From: Oscillospiraceae bacterium
GTDB lineage: Bacteria > Bacillota > Clostridia > Saccharofermentanales > Saccharofermentanaceae
DNA: 64,000 bases
Assembly: GCA_902802325.1 (NCBI GenBank)
Contig: CADCLV010000004.1
Location: 152,503-216,502 of the forward strand
Direction of reading: 5' to 3'
Shown: in pieces, positions 16,678 through 28,028 of the stretch
Layout: each line of letters starts with the position of its first letter
How positions within the stretch are numbered: position 1 is the first letter of the stretch
The notes under the pieces: model-generated
What the model was told of the DNA's origin: nothing
What the model saw: the letters and a program-made list of their open reading frames with translations, nothing else
Databases searched by the model: none
Program-made: the position numbers and the translations under genes

Positions 16678-18486
16678 TTATGACTCCTTCTCTTTTGACT
16701 CTTTCTCTTTGGCGTCTTGCTCTTTTGCCTGGTTTTTCTTTGTGTCGAGGAAGATCTTTAATGCCGTCTTTCTCGTCTCGGAATACTGGCTTCGGATCAT
16801 GCGGGAGATCGTCTTTTCTTCTCCGATGATCCACAGTTCCTCCTTCGCGCGAGTCACAGCGGTATAAAGAAGATTCCGGTTGAAGATCGGACCGAATTCC
16901 GGCGGCAGCACCAGAAGGACTCTCTTCCATTCTCCTCCCTGCGCCTTATGCACCGTCAGCGCATAAGCAAGTTCCAGCTCCTGAAGATTCCCCGCCGTAT
17001 AGGTCGCCCGTCTTGCATCGTCGAAAATCACATCGGCCGGAAACTGTGAAGACGGCGCCAGTCTGTCCACATAGCCGATATCACCGTTCCAGACTCCCGA
17101 ACCTTCCGTTCCGTCGCCTTCCCGGCATAAAAGTTTGTAGTTATTCTTGACCTGGATCACCCGGTCCTCTTTGGCAAAGAGCCGTTTTTTCCCTTCTCCC
17201 ACTTCGATGGAATAAAGGATCACGCCTCTTTTTTCCGCGTGCATCTTCTGTAATCTCTCATTGATGGCATTGGTACTTATGGAGCCGTTTCTTTTAGGAC
17301 AGAGGATCGCCGTCTCTTTCCATTCCTCCACATGAAGATCCGGGTTTTCTTTTTTTACCCACTCCTCCACTTTCGCCAGCATGTCCTTTGAACTGGTAGG
17401 GATCAGGTGGCAGTCCGCCTGATCATCCGGAAAAAGCATCTCCCGGCCGTGAAGAATGTTCGAAGCGTTTTGGACAATGAGGCTGTCATGAAGCTGACGG
17501 AAATTTTCTACCAGCGTACAGACCGGCACGGTACTCGAACCGATCAGATCTGCCAGAACGCGGCCCGCGCCCACAGACGGCAGCTGGTGGGAATCGCCTA
17601 CCAGTATCACCACTGCATCCGTATCAATGGACGAAAGAAAAGCGTCAAAGATCATGGCATCCACCATGCTGGCCTCGTCCACCAGAAACACTTTTCCGGG
17701 GTGGTGGTTCTTTTCGGTATAAAAGAAAAAAGTCTCCTCCGCTTCTTCATCGAAAGCGGCGCCAAGAAGCCGGTGGATGGTGCATGCAGATGAATGTGTT
17801 GCTTCCGAAAGACGCTTGGCGGCTTTGCCGGTTGGCGCACAGCAGAAGACTTCGTCTGGAAATGCATCAAAATAGTATTGGTAAATGATCCGCAGAATAG
17901 TAGTCTTCCCGGTACCCGGACCGCCGTCTACCACCACCATATTCTGGCTCAGAACTTTCCGGACCACTTCCTGCTGTTCATTGGAGATCTTAAACTTTTC
18001 TCCGATCTGAGACCATTTCAGGACCGAAGACAATCGCTCTTCGGAAATCTCTCTTGTACGGACCCGATCTTCGATCTGATGGGCAATGGAAGCTTCCGCG
18101 CAGATCGCGTCATAATCGGCGATCCATACTTCTTCTTTCGATTCGCCGGCGCGTTTCAAAGTCTTAAAGAAATGCAGCTTCGACTTGACCCGGTCATAGT
18201 AGCATAAAGCGATTCTTTTTTCGGCGATCTTCTCTTCCAGAAATGCCCGGACAAACCCGTTTAAGACACCTTCTCTGTATGTCTGGCAATCCGCCTTTTT
18301 ATAAAAGGCACAGAAATAGCAGGGTGTGGAAAAATCACAATGATTCCAGGCATCCCGAAGGATCTGTGCCGCTTCTTTTTTCCAGGTTTCATAAGGCAGA
18401 AAAGTATGCCCGTTCTTCCCAAGGATCCCTTCGAAAGAACGGCGCAATTCTTCTGTGACAAAATGACTCATGCACATACCGTCCAT
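16678..18486 (-). CDS. RecD-like superfamily 1 DNA helicase with N-terminal cysteine cluster
   Basis: 602 residues; the ATG at 18486 has AAGGAG upstream. Helicase motifs appear in order: Walker A GGPGTGKTT (about 188), motif II VFLVDEASMVD, motif III VGDSHQLPSVG, and motifs V/VI VHKAQGGEWKRV and YTAVTRAKEELW. It is shorter than RecD2 (usually above 700) and lacks that protein's long helix-hairpin-helix N-terminus. Instead, residues 50-67 carry four cysteines (C50, C56, C59, C67; Cx5Cx2Cx7C), suggestive of a Zn or Fe-S site. This organism also has AddAB (42990-50244), so a RecBCD partner is not expected. It is probably a stand-alone 5'-3' helicase in DNA repair or, given comF next to it, DNA processing. 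Confidence 0.85.
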   Translation of the reverse strand: MDGMCMSHFVTEELRRSFEGILGKNGHTFLPYETWKKEAAQILRDAWNHCDFSTPCYFCAFYKKADCQTYREGVLNGFVRAFLEEKIAEKRIALCYYDRVKSKLHFFKTLKRAGESKEEVWIADYDAICAEASIAHQIEDRVRTREISEERLSSVLKWSQIGEKFKISNEQQEVVRKVLSQNMVVVDGGPGTGKTTILRIIYQYYFDAFPDEVFCCAPTGKAAKRLSEATHSSACTIHRLLGAAFDEEAEETFFFYTEKNHHPGKVFLVDEASMVDAMIFDAFLSSIDTDAVVILVGDSHQLPSVGAGRVLADLIGSSTVPVCTLVENFRQLHDSLIVQNASNILHGREMLFPDDQADCHLIPTSSKDMLAKVEEWVKKENPDLHVEEWKETAILCPKRNGSISTNAINERLQKMHAEKRGVILYSIEVGEGKKRLFAKEDRVIQVKNNYKLLCREGDGTEGSGVWNGDIGYVDRLAPSSQFPADVIFDDARRATYTAGNLQELELAYALTVHKAQGGEWKRVLLVLPPEFGPIFNRNLLYTAVTRAKEELWIIGEEKTISRMIRSQYSETRKTALKIFLDTKKNQAKEQDAKEKESKEKES

Positions 18487-18526
18487 GGGTTGCTCCTTAT
18501 GTCATGGAAAATGGCAAAGCGGGATA

Positions 18527-19726
18527 TCAGATCCCGGCTTTGCTCTTGAGGATCTCCACCTTGTCTGTCTTTTCCCACGGGAATCCGGCATCGTTTCTTC
18601 CGAAGTGGCCGTATGCCGCAGTTGCCTTGTAGATCGGGCGGCGCAGATCCAGATCACGGATAATGGCAGCCGGACGAAGATCAAATACTTCGTTGACGAT
18701 CTCTGTGATCTTCTCATCCGAGATCTTACCGGAACCGAAAGTATCGACCATAACAGAAACCGGACGGGCAACACCGATGGCGTAGGCGAACTGGATCTCG
18801 CACTCTTCAGCAAGTCCTGCCGCTACGATATTCTTTGCGATATAACGGGCCATGTAAGCAGCGGAACGGTCAACTTTCGTCGGATCCTTACCGGAGAAAG
18901 CGCCACCACCGTGATGCGCATATCCTCCGTAGGTATCAACGATGATCTTTCTTCCTGTCAGACCACTGTCACCCTGAGGACCGCCCACAACGAAACGTCC
19001 TGTCGGATTAATGAAGATCTTGGTATTTTCATCCACATATTCCTTCGGAAGGATCGGGAAGATAACCAGTTCTTTCACCTTCTCGGCCAGTTCTTCATAG
19101 GAAACGCTGTCTTTGTGCTGAGTGGAAATAACTACAGCTTCAATACGCTTCGGGATACGTCCGTCGTATTCGATCGTTACCTGGCTCTTTCCATCCGGAC
19201 GGAGGAAATCCACCAGACCCTGCTTTCTGACTTCTGTCAGACGGCGGGTGAGCTTATGGGCCAGAGAGATCGGCAGCGGCATCAGTTCATCGGTATCGTT
19301 ATTGGCATAACCGAACATCATGCCCTGGTCTCCGGCACCGGTATCCAGGTCACTGTCATCCTGATGCTCTCTGGATTCCAAAGACTGGTTAACGCCCTGG
19401 GCAATATCCGGAGACTGCTCATCGATCGATGTCAGGATCGCACAGGTCTTATAGTCGAAGCCGGAATCCGATCCGTCATAACCGATCTCTTTCACGGTCT
19501 CACGAACGATAGACGGAATGTCCACATATGCCGATGTCGTGATCTCACCCATGACAAAGACCATACCTGTGGTACAGGTCGTCTCGCAGGCAACACGAGC
19601 CTTCGGATCGTCCTTGATGATCGCGTCGAGCACAGCATCCGAGATCTGATCGCAGATCTTATCCGGATGTCCCTCAGTTACGGATTCCGATGTAAATAAC
19701 CATTTTCCCTGTCTGTTTCTGTCCAT
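18527..19726 (-). CDS. metK: S-adenosylmethionine synthetase
   Basis: 399 residues, full length. The N-terminal signature is [20 protein letters not shown]. The methionine loop [12 protein letters not shown] and the phosphate loop [19 protein letters not shown] are intact. It joins methionine and ATP to form SAM. A strong TTTTGGAGG site precedes the ATG. The gene stands alone behind a SAM-I riboswitch (19751-19910), so high SAM should terminate its transcription. SAM made here serves the several methylases and radical-SAM proteins in this window. Confidence 0.98.
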   Translation of the reverse strand: MDRNRQGKWLFTSESVTEGHPDKICDQISDAVLDAIIKDDPKARVACETTCTTGMVFVMGEITTSAYVDIPSIVRETVKEIGYDGSDSGFDYKTCAILTSIDEQSPDIAQGVNQSLESREHQDDSDLDTGAGDQGMMFGYANNDTDELMPLPISLAHKLTRRLTEVRKQGLVDFLRPDGKSQVTIEYDGRIPKRIEAVVISTQHKDSVSYEELAEKVKELVIFPILPKEYVDENTKIFINPTGRFVVGGPQGDSGLTGRKIIVDTYGGYAHHGGGAFSGKDPTKVDRSAAYMARYIAKNIVAAGLAEECEIQFAYAIGVARPVSVMVDTFGSGKISDEKITEIVNEVFDLRPAAIIRDLDLRRPIYKATAAYGHFGRNDAGFPWEKTDKVEILKSKAGI

Positions 19727-19750
19727 TTCTTTACCTCCAAAAAAGTAATT

Positions 19751-19910
19751 AAAAAAACCTCTCCTGAATCATCCGAGGAAAGGTCAGAAAAAAATCTTTA
19801 TATCTATCCTCATCTTTCAGGTTACACCTGCTGGACTTGGCACCGCTGCTTTCCGCGGTTGCCGGACTTCATAGGGCCAGTTCCCTCCGTCACTCTTGAT
19901 AAGAGATGCA
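19751..19910 (-). promoter_or_regulatory. SAM-I (S-box) riboswitch with terminator, controlling metK
   Basis: The minus strand carries the S-box core: CTCTTATCAAGAG, GACGGAGGGAACTGGCCC, TATGAAGTCCGGCAACC, and a closing P1 strand GATGAG that pairs with CTTATC. After the aptamer a stem CCTTTCCT...AGGAGAGG (19758-19783) is followed by seven T (complement of 19751-19757), which is an intrinsic terminator. The metK ATG lies 25 bp further on. Confidence 0.95.
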
Positions 19911-19925
19911 TTCATTTGTGGCTAA

Positions 19926-19954
19926 ATAGTACCACTTGATGACCTAGTTGGCAA
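19926..19954 (-). promoter_or_regulatory. metK promoter
   Basis: On the minus strand TTGCCA (19949-19954) and TACTAT (19926-19931) are exactly 17 bp apart, placing the start of transcription just before the SAM-I aptamer. Confidence 0.6.
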
Positions 19955-19980
19955 GTAGTTTTTTCATGATATTTTCCAAC

Positions 19981-20017
19981 CCGACAAGATTGTCGGTAAT
20001 TGTCGACTTTTGTCGGT
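19981..20017 (+). promoter_or_regulatory. Phased TTGTCGG/A boxes upstream of the Tad pilus operon
   Basis: TTGTCGGT, TTGTCGAC and TTGTCGGT start at 19990, 20000 and 20010, exactly 10 bp apart. An inverted copy CCGACAA at 19981-19987 makes a perfect palindrome with the first. The pattern is that of a cooperatively bound operator on one DNA face. The octamers resemble the Spo0A box TTGTCGAA in one or two mismatches. The regulator is inferred, not shown. Confidence 0.5.
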
Positions 20018-20083
20018 TTTTTCGGCTTTTTTCCGTGGTTAAATAAGGCCAGGTTCAAAAAAACGGAAAGGAGAAAGAAGCAC

Positions 20084-21067
20084 ATGAATCGGACGATTGC
20101 GATAATTGATGCAGACATTTGTTTTACCTATCTTCTGGTTTCACGTCTTCAGAAGCACCTTCCCGATGTGATGGCTTTTCCCGTATCGGCAGAAGCTTTA
20201 CGATCACATCGGACATTGATCCTGGACAATGACTTTGTCCTTTATAACCAGCACGAGATCTCCGAAAATGAGATCCTCCGGCATTGCGTCAAAGAGCCCC
20301 TTCCGATCCTCATTCCCCTTCTATCGACGAAGGCGCCCTATCCCCCGAAAGACGTTCTGATGCTTTTACACGAAGTGGAATCTCGTGCCGGCCTGGGCCG
20401 GATCCCTTTACCTAAAGGGTCCACCGTTCAGACATGCCTTGCCCTTTCCTTCATATCCCCCGGGGAAAGGGAGGCGCATGTCCGAAATCTTCTGGAACGC
20501 GCCGGAACGGATTTCCGGCATATCATCAGACTTGACCTGATGCCCGGAATCCGGATGGCAGCCGATCCGCCATCCTGGAATCAGGATGGAATTCCTTCGA
20601 CCAGCGGGATCTCTGCAGTTCTTTCCAAACTGAAATACAGCTCGATCAACATGAGAGACATCCCCTCCTATCTTGAGCCGGATCCATACGGGGATCTCCG
20701 ATTCGGACGGCCGGTCCATTCGGACGATGTCATCAATGCACATGCCAGGACCATACTTCGGCTGATCAACTTTACTTACCGTTATCTGCAAAGTCTCGGC
20801 GAACCGTCGCTTCTTTTCGTTGTTGCGGACAGTCTTAGTTTTACCCGTATGCGTACTCTGGCAAAAGCACTTCGTCACCTGGAACTCATGACGCCTCTGG
20901 ACATGGGTACCGACTGCATGCTTCTTTCCGAGATCGATGCGATTACGAAAGTCCATGTCGGCACCTCGCATGTGAATCTTCCGTTCACCCTTACCAAAGA
21001 AGCCTACTCACATAAACCGAAAAAACCAAAGAAAGGAGACGCCGTTCTGGCAGAAGGAAATCTATGA
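20084..21067 (+). CDS. TadZ/CpaE-like pilus protein, degenerate
   Basis: 327 residues from the ATG at 20084, which follows AAGGAGA; earlier in-frame starts have no ribosome site. The N-terminus (MNRTIAIIDADICFTYLLVSR) looks like the atypical receiver domain of TadZ/CpaE. The rest corresponds in position to the MinD-like ATPase domain, but I see no Walker A motif (no GxxGxGK[ST]). It is therefore assigned mainly by being first in the operon and overlapping the CpaF-type ATPase by 4 bp. TadZ normally marks the pole for pilus assembly. A C-terminal lysine-rich tail (KPKKPKKGD) is present. Confidence 0.55.
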   Translation: MNRTIAIIDADICFTYLLVSRLQKHLPDVMAFPVSAEALRSHRTLILDNDFVLYNQHEISENEILRHCVKEPLPILIPLLSTKAPYPPKDVLMLLHEVESRAGLGRIPLPKGSTVQTCLALSFISPGEREAHVRNLLERAGTDFRHIIRLDLMPGIRMAADPPSWNQDGIPSTSGISAVLSKLKYSSINMRDIPSYLEPDPYGDLRFGRPVHSDDVINAHARTILRLINFTYRYLQSLGEPSLLFVVADSLSFTRMRTLAKALRHLELMTPLDMGTDCMLLSEIDAITKVHVGTSHVNLPFTLTKEAYSHKPKKPKKGDAVLAEGNL

Positions 21068-22230
21068 AAACCAGTAAAACTTCTCTTTCGGAAGAAAGTG
21101 CCCTTTCGGATCTGACCACCATGACGCTTCAAGTCATGCATACATATGAGGAACTGGACGATCACAGTTTTCAGGAGATCATTGCCGACCTCATTAACCA
21201 GTCGGAAAAGTACAGAAAGCTTCCTCTTGAAGAAAAGCGGCATCTTGCCGTGACTTTATTTAATCGGATGCGCCGTCTGGATATTCTTCAGCCGCTGATG
21301 GATGAGGAGTCCGTCACAGAGATCATGGTCAACGGGCCGTCACGGATCTTCTACGAAAAAGACGGACAGCTCTATCCGTCCGAACTTCAGTTTGAGAATG
21401 CCGATCAGCTTCAGCAGTTGATCCTGCATTTCTTCTCTGCCGCCAACCGTCCCTTAAACGAAGCCTTCCCGATCGCAGATCTTCGTCTTCCGGACGGGTC
21501 CCGCGCCAATGCCGTCCTTCCACCGATCGCTCCGGATGGCCCGATTTTTACTATTCGAAAATTCACCGGCATCCGGCCGGACATCCAGTCTCTGATCCAA
21601 AGCGGCTTCATCACTTCTGAAGCTGCCAGATATCTGTCCCGTTCCGTCAAATCCAGAAAGACGATTTTTCTTTGTGGCGGTACCGGAAGCGGAAAGACTA
21701 CGTTTTTGAATGTTTTGTCCAGTTTTATTCCTAAGACAGAACGCGTCGTCACTATAGAAGATTCGGCAGAATTGTCTCTTCAGGGCATTGCCAATCTTGT
21801 CCGTCTGGAGTCACGCCTCCCGGGTCCGGACGGACATGGCGGCGTGGATATCGGCCAGCTGATCCGCACCGCCCTTCGCATGCGTCCGGACCGGATCGTA
21901 GTCGGAGAAGTCAGAGGAAGTGAGGCCGCCGACATGCTTCACGCACTTCATACCGGACATCCCGGTTCACTTTGTACCGGGCATGCCAATTCCTGTCTGG
22001 AGATGCTGGAACGTCTTGTCACTATGGTCATGGCCGGTTCCACTCTTCCCTACGACGCCGTGATCCGGCAGATCGCCATGGGCGTGGACATCCTGGTGCA
22101 TATCACACGAGGAAGAAACGGTCTTCGATACATCGACGAGATCTGTGAAGTACGGCCTATTCGGGACGAACAGTTTCAGATCGAACCACAATTTCTATAC
22201 AAGGAGGATATCGGACTTGAAGCATGCTGA
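21064..22230 (+). CDS. cpaF: Tad/Flp pilus assembly ATPase, CpaF type
   Basis: 388 residues. An N-terminal helical domain leads into DEESVTEIMVNGPSRIFYE (N2 domain). Then follow Walker A GGTGSGKTT (about residues 205-213), the Asp box VTIEDSAEL, Walker B DRIVVGEVRG and the His box HTGHPGSLCTGHANS. This is the hexameric cytoplasmic motor (TadA in Aggregatibacter) that drives pilin export. It overlaps the gene before it by 4 bp and the fused TadB-TadC gene after it by 14 bp. Only one such ATPase is present. Confidence 0.95.
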   Translation: MKTSKTSLSEESALSDLTTMTLQVMHTYEELDDHSFQEIIADLINQSEKYRKLPLEEKRHLAVTLFNRMRRLDILQPLMDEESVTEIMVNGPSRIFYEKDGQLYPSELQFENADQLQQLILHFFSAANRPLNEAFPIADLRLPDGSRANAVLPPIAPDGPIFTIRKFTGIRPDIQSLIQSGFITSEAARYLSRSVKSRKTIFLCGGTGSGKTTFLNVLSSFIPKTERVVTIEDSAELSLQGIANLVRLESRLPGPDGHGGVDIGQLIRTALRMRPDRIVVGEVRGSEAADMLHALHTGHPGSLCTGHANSCLEMLERLVTMVMAGSTLPYDAVIRQIAMGVDILVHITRGRNGLRYIDEICEVRPIRDEQFQIEPQFLYKEDIGLEAC

Positions 22231-23803
22231 TCCAATTCTACTATCTTTACCGGGGCTTTCTTCTCTTTCCTCTTCTGAAGAAAACGAAATAAGAAAGCTC
22301 AGCCGAAGGACCTACTTTTTGTTTATGAGCCGATGTCTTCCCATTCTGCCGGTTTGTATCTTTCTGGTCTTCCTTTTATCCCGTTCCTTTCTTCCCGGGA
22401 TCCACACCCGTCTTTTCCTTTCTGTTCCTCTTGGAATCTTTCCTTTCATCTCATGTGTCAGGGTCTTATACGGAAAGAGAACTTCCACCCTTCGTGCCCA
22501 GAATAAAGTTCTGATGCAATCACTGTGTACATCTGTGTCTGACGGATATTCCATCGAACGCGCATTTCTTTGTGCACGCGTGGATATCGAAAAAGCTTTC
22601 AGCCGGCACTGTGCATTTGCCCTGGCTTTAAAAGATGTTGAACATCAGCTCAATGCGCATGAGCCTTTGGACAGATGTATGACACGCTTTTGCCATAAGC
22701 TGGATTACTATGAGACCCTGCCGGTCCTTCACGCGCTTTCTCTTCAAAAGACAGTCGGGAATCAGATCATTTCGATCCTAAGAAGTTCCTGTCAGATGCT
22801 GTCGGAACTTCATGCCGTTGCCTCGGAAGTCGAGGCCAATAACGCCGGTAAAAACACCGAAGCTTTACTACTAAGCATCATGCCATTCGGGATCACCTAT
22901 ATGCTTTCGGTGACCAGTGCGGATTACCTTTTTCAGGCACAGCAATCCGGTATCGGAAAACTCCTTATGACGATTGCTTTTGTGATCTCTGTTTTTTCCG
23001 GAACATATCTGTTTTCCCTGATTGGTGAAAAGCCGACAAAAAGTGTTTTTTCTTTCGAAAAACAACATTTGCGCATACCGGATAAAATGCAGAAAATAGT
23101 CGAAAGGATCGGTGATCTTCTTCCGGCTATCTACACGACAAGACTTCACGAGTGGTGCAGTGAAATATCTTTTTTCCCGAAAGAAACATACCATGCATTT
23201 TTATACAAAGGCATCTGTGTTTTTACTCTCTGCACACCTTTCGTTTTTCTTTTCTGTATGCTTCTTCATCTGCCGGTTCTGATCACCGTGGTGTTTACTG
23301 TTTTACTCATGATCCTTCTTCACGTGGACCTCAAATCACTGGTCACAAAACGGAGGTTGATCCTGATGGAAGATCTTCCTCTTTTCATCTCCATGCTGTC
23401 CACACTTCTTGAGTCAGGCATTCTTCTTCCCAAGGCATTACATACCTGCGGATATGCCTTTTCTGATCAGAGTCTTCTCAGTAAAGAACTACAGCATATC
23501 CTTACCGATATTGAAGGTGGCAGAAGTGCAGCTGATGCACTTGAATCTTTTTCTCATCGCGTCAGTATTCCGGAAGCGCAGGCAGCGCTTCTTCTGGCCG
23601 CCCGTTACGAACGTTCAGGCGGAGAAGAAGTATTGGGTCTTCTTCGTCTTCAGGCTTCTTCCTGTTGGTCACTTTGCAGAAATGCTTCACGCAAAAAGCG
23701 CGAGCGGGAAGCATTCACCATGATCCTTCCGATGATGCTGGATTTTGTTGCTGTACTACTTGTTACCATCGCTCCGGCACTCAACACATTTCAACTTGTT
23801 TAG
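22217..23803 (+). CDS. Fused TadB-TadC inner-membrane platform protein
   Basis: 528 residues from a TTG at 22217 with AAGGAGG 9 bases upstream. Two T2SSF-like halves are visible. Half one (about residues 100-290) has helices with GYSIERAFLCARVD and three or so membrane segments. Half two (about 350-528) has LPLFISMLSTLLESG...KALHTCGYAF and ends with the hydrophobic MILPMMLDFVAVLLVTIAPAL. TadB and TadC are separate proteins of about 300 residues in most systems, so this is a head-to-tail fusion that would provide both platform subunits in one chain. It is followed 10 bp later by the pilin. Confidence 0.85.
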   Translation: MKHADPILLSLPGLSSLSSSEENEIRKLSRRTYFLFMSRCLPILPVCIFLVFLLSRSFLPGIHTRLFLSVPLGIFPFISCVRVLYGKRTSTLRAQNKVLMQSLCTSVSDGYSIERAFLCARVDIEKAFSRHCAFALALKDVEHQLNAHEPLDRCMTRFCHKLDYYETLPVLHALSLQKTVGNQIISILRSSCQMLSELHAVASEVEANNAGKNTEALLLSIMPFGITYMLSVTSADYLFQAQQSGIGKLLMTIAFVISVFSGTYLFSLIGEKPTKSVFSFEKQHLRIPDKMQKIVERIGDLLPAIYTTRLHEWCSEISFFPKETYHAFLYKGICVFTLCTPFVFLFCMLLHLPVLITVVFTVLLMILLHVDLKSLVTKRRLILMEDLPLFISMLSTLLESGILLPKALHTCGYAFSDQSLLSKELQHILTDIEGGRSAADALESFSHRVSIPEAQAALLLAARYERSGGEEVLGLLRLQASSCWSLCRNASRKKREREAFTMILPMMLDFVAVLLVTIAPALNTFQLV

Positions 23804-23812
23804 GAGGTATAT

Positions 23813-23995
23813 ATGAAAAGACTGAATAATCACTCATTCATTAAAACAGCCCGTGGTATGGGCACTGTGGAAATTGTAATCATAATCGCTATCTTAGTTG
23901 CACTGGCATTGACGTTCCGTAGCGCACTGACAGGATATGCAGATTCTGTCATGAATTATGTCTTCGATGAAGGCAAAGTAATCGGTCAGCTGTAA
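23813..23995 (+). CDS. Flp-type pilin (Flp1-like)
   Basis: 60 residues, the size of a Flp prepilin. A short basic leader ends in ARG. Cleavage after that glycine would give MGTVE with glutamate at position 5, followed by the hydrophobic helix IVIIIAILVALALTF and a short polar tail. These are the hallmarks of Flp pilins. A GGAGG site lies just upstream. No A24 prepilin peptidase gene is seen in the window, so the processing enzyme must be encoded elsewhere. Confidence 0.9.
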   Translation: MKRLNNHSFIKTARGMGTVEIVIIIAILVALALTFRSALTGYADSVMNYVFDEGKVIGQL

Positions 23996-24016
23996 GAGCT
24001 TTTCGGACGTGGCAAT

Positions 24017-25237
24017 ATGAGTACAGATACATTTTCAAACAGCATACTTTCATCGGATGAAATGATCACGGTGATCATCCGGGATCAAGAGGAGGTCTGT
24101 CTGCACGCGCTGGAAATTCTGCAGACAGATCCTGCCTCTTCTTATCTTCCGGTGTATATCGGCCAAGACAACTCATCGCTTTCTATCGATACTTCAGAAT
24201 GTGTGCATTTTTCTTCCCTTTCTTTTTCCGAAAGGTTATATGTGGAAAGAAATTTCCGGAAACTCTTTTCCGAATTTCTTCTTTCGATTATGCATTCACT
24301 GGATCAGGGACTTTCCCCCGGCGGGATCTGGTATAGCGGTGAGCATCTTTACTATCACCCGAAACTTCACCGCATCATGTGCATCTATCTTCCTCTAAAG
24401 AATCATCTTCAAGGAAGACCCGTACGTCTTTCAGAAATCCATGATGATAATATGGACGATCTGCTTCACGTGTTTTTCGAGAAGAAATGGATCACCCAGG
24501 ATCTGATGGCGCCGGTCTACAATTTCTTTGAAAAAGACGACGAAGAAGCGCTTCGAAACTATATCCGTAAGGACATGTGGAAAGAGCATTCCGCACTTCC
24601 GCCTCCGTTAAAAAGCGCGCTTGCCGCATACGCGCTTCTCCTTATTCTCTATATCCTTTTCTCTCCCTATACCGAGGAATACTTTTCTGATAACGTTATT
24701 GCATTGATTCCGGGACTTCTGTTTCTTACATCGACTATACTTCTTTTTTCTTCTCTTTTACTTTGCATCAGAACGAAAAAAAGGAACCGTGATCATCTTC
24801 TTTCCGAGAAAGATAAACGAAGAAAAGACAGAAATGCCCGAATGCTTTTCCCGTCTGAAAAGCCCGTGGAGAATCTCTCTTCATGCATGTACGAATTTGC
24901 GCCGGATCCGGTACAGTTTATTGAAACAACAGGAAATGAAGGAAGAAAGAAGTTTACGATCTGGACCAAAGGATTTACCATCGGGCTGGATACTGACTGC
25001 TGCGATCTGACCATCGATCACTCATCTGTTTCATTGAAACATGCTTTTCTCGGAACGGATGAAAATGGTTTCTATATTGAAGATCTGCATTCGCGGCATG
25101 GCTCATTTGTGAACCGGAAAAGAATCGAGCCGGAAGAGAAATACTATCTTTCAGATGGAGATCTCATCGGGTTCGGAAAGAAAGAATATATTATGCACTT
25201 TGTGCATGAAATTAAAGAGGATCAGAGTCCGAACTGA
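24017..25237 (+). CDS. DUF6382-like/FHA domain membrane protein
   Basis: 406 residues. Residues 1-190 form a DUF6382-like domain, then come two membrane segments (about 205-250), a basic linker, and a C-terminal forkhead-associated domain. The FHA part keeps GLDTDCCDLTID, VSLKHAFL (the Ser/His of the phosphothreonine pocket) and LHSRHGSFVN (NG-type turn with N). Such proteins sit in Clostridial Tad loci and probably recruit a Thr-phosphorylated partner to the pilus machine. The 3' end overlaps atpC on the other strand by 16 bp, and a hairpin spans the overlap. Confidence 0.85.
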   Translation: MSTDTFSNSILSSDEMITVIIRDQEEVCLHALEILQTDPASSYLPVYIGQDNSSLSIDTSECVHFSSLSFSERLYVERNFRKLFSEFLLSIMHSLDQGLSPGGIWYSGEHLYYHPKLHRIMCIYLPLKNHLQGRPVRLSEIHDDNMDDLLHVFFEKKWITQDLMAPVYNFFEKDDEEALRNYIRKDMWKEHSALPPPLKSALAAYALLLILYILFSPYTEEYFSDNVIALIPGLLFLTSTILLFSSLLLCIRTKKRNRDHLLSEKDKRRKDRNARMLFPSEKPVENLSSCMYEFAPDPVQFIETTGNEGRKKFTIWTKGFTIGLDTDCCDLTIDHSSVSLKHAFLGTDENGFYIEDLHSRHGSFVNRKRIEPEEKYYLSDGDLIGFGKKEYIMHFVHEIKEDQSPN

Positions 25238-25240
25238 TCC
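25219..25240. terminator. Bidirectional hairpin in the overlap of the FHA gene and atpC
   Basis: GGATCAG (25219-25225) and CTGATCC (25234-25240) form a perfect 7-bp stem with an 8-base loop. The plus side is followed by TTCTTCTTCTC and the minus side by TCTTTAATTT, weak T tracts both ways. It can end both converging transcripts. Confidence 0.5.
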
Positions 25241-25674
25241 TTCTTCTTCTCATTATCTTTTACGATCTGAAGTCGTGCTTTCGCACGGCGGATCGCATGT
25301 CGTGCATAGATACGCTGTTCCTCTGTAGCGGAAGCATCATGCATACGTTCATGTGCACGTTCAAGCGCTCTTTTCGCACGCCCGGCATCGATGGATTCCG
25401 GCCATTCTGCCGCATTACACACCACCACAGCCACATGCTGGCCGATCTCGGCGAATCCCTCGGAGATAACAAATTTCTTCTCCTGACCATCCACGACGAA
25501 ACGGGCCACACCCGGCGTTACGGCAACCACGATCGGAGCATGGCCGGGCAGCACACCGAACTGACCGTCCAGTGTGGGGATCACGATGCTTTCGACCTGG
25601 CCTTCGTAGAAAACCTCATACGGGTTGACCACTTCCAGCATCATCTTATTTTTTTTGCCTTCATCTTTGGCCAT
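25222..25674 (-). CDS. atpC: ATP synthase epsilon subunit
   Basis: 150 residues. The N-terminal beta-sandwich has LEVVNPYEVFYEGQVESIVI and GQFGVLPGHAPIVVAV, both typical. The C-terminal two-helix part carries RAKRALERAHERM. It couples rotation to catalysis and can brake ATP hydrolysis. It is last in the atp operon, 10 bp after atpD, and its 3' end overlaps the FHA gene on the opposite strand by 16 bp. The C-terminal tail is charged and lysine-rich. Confidence 0.95.
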   Translation of the reverse strand: MAKDEGKKNKMMLEVVNPYEVFYEGQVESIVIPTLDGQFGVLPGHAPIVVAVTPGVARFVVDGQEKKFVISEGFAEIGQHVAVVVCNAAEWPESIDAGRAKRALERAHERMHDASATEEQRIYARHAIRRAKARLQIVKDNEKKKDQFGL

Positions 25675-25684
25675 GACTTAATCC

Positions 25685-28020
<2,336 letters not shown>

Positions 28021-28028
28021 AGTCCCGA

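Noticed and set aside
20000..20083. Extended N-terminus of the TadZ-like protein from a TTG at 20000
   Set aside because: The segment lies in the TTGTCGG box array and has no ribosome site, while ATG at 20084 follows AAGGAGA.
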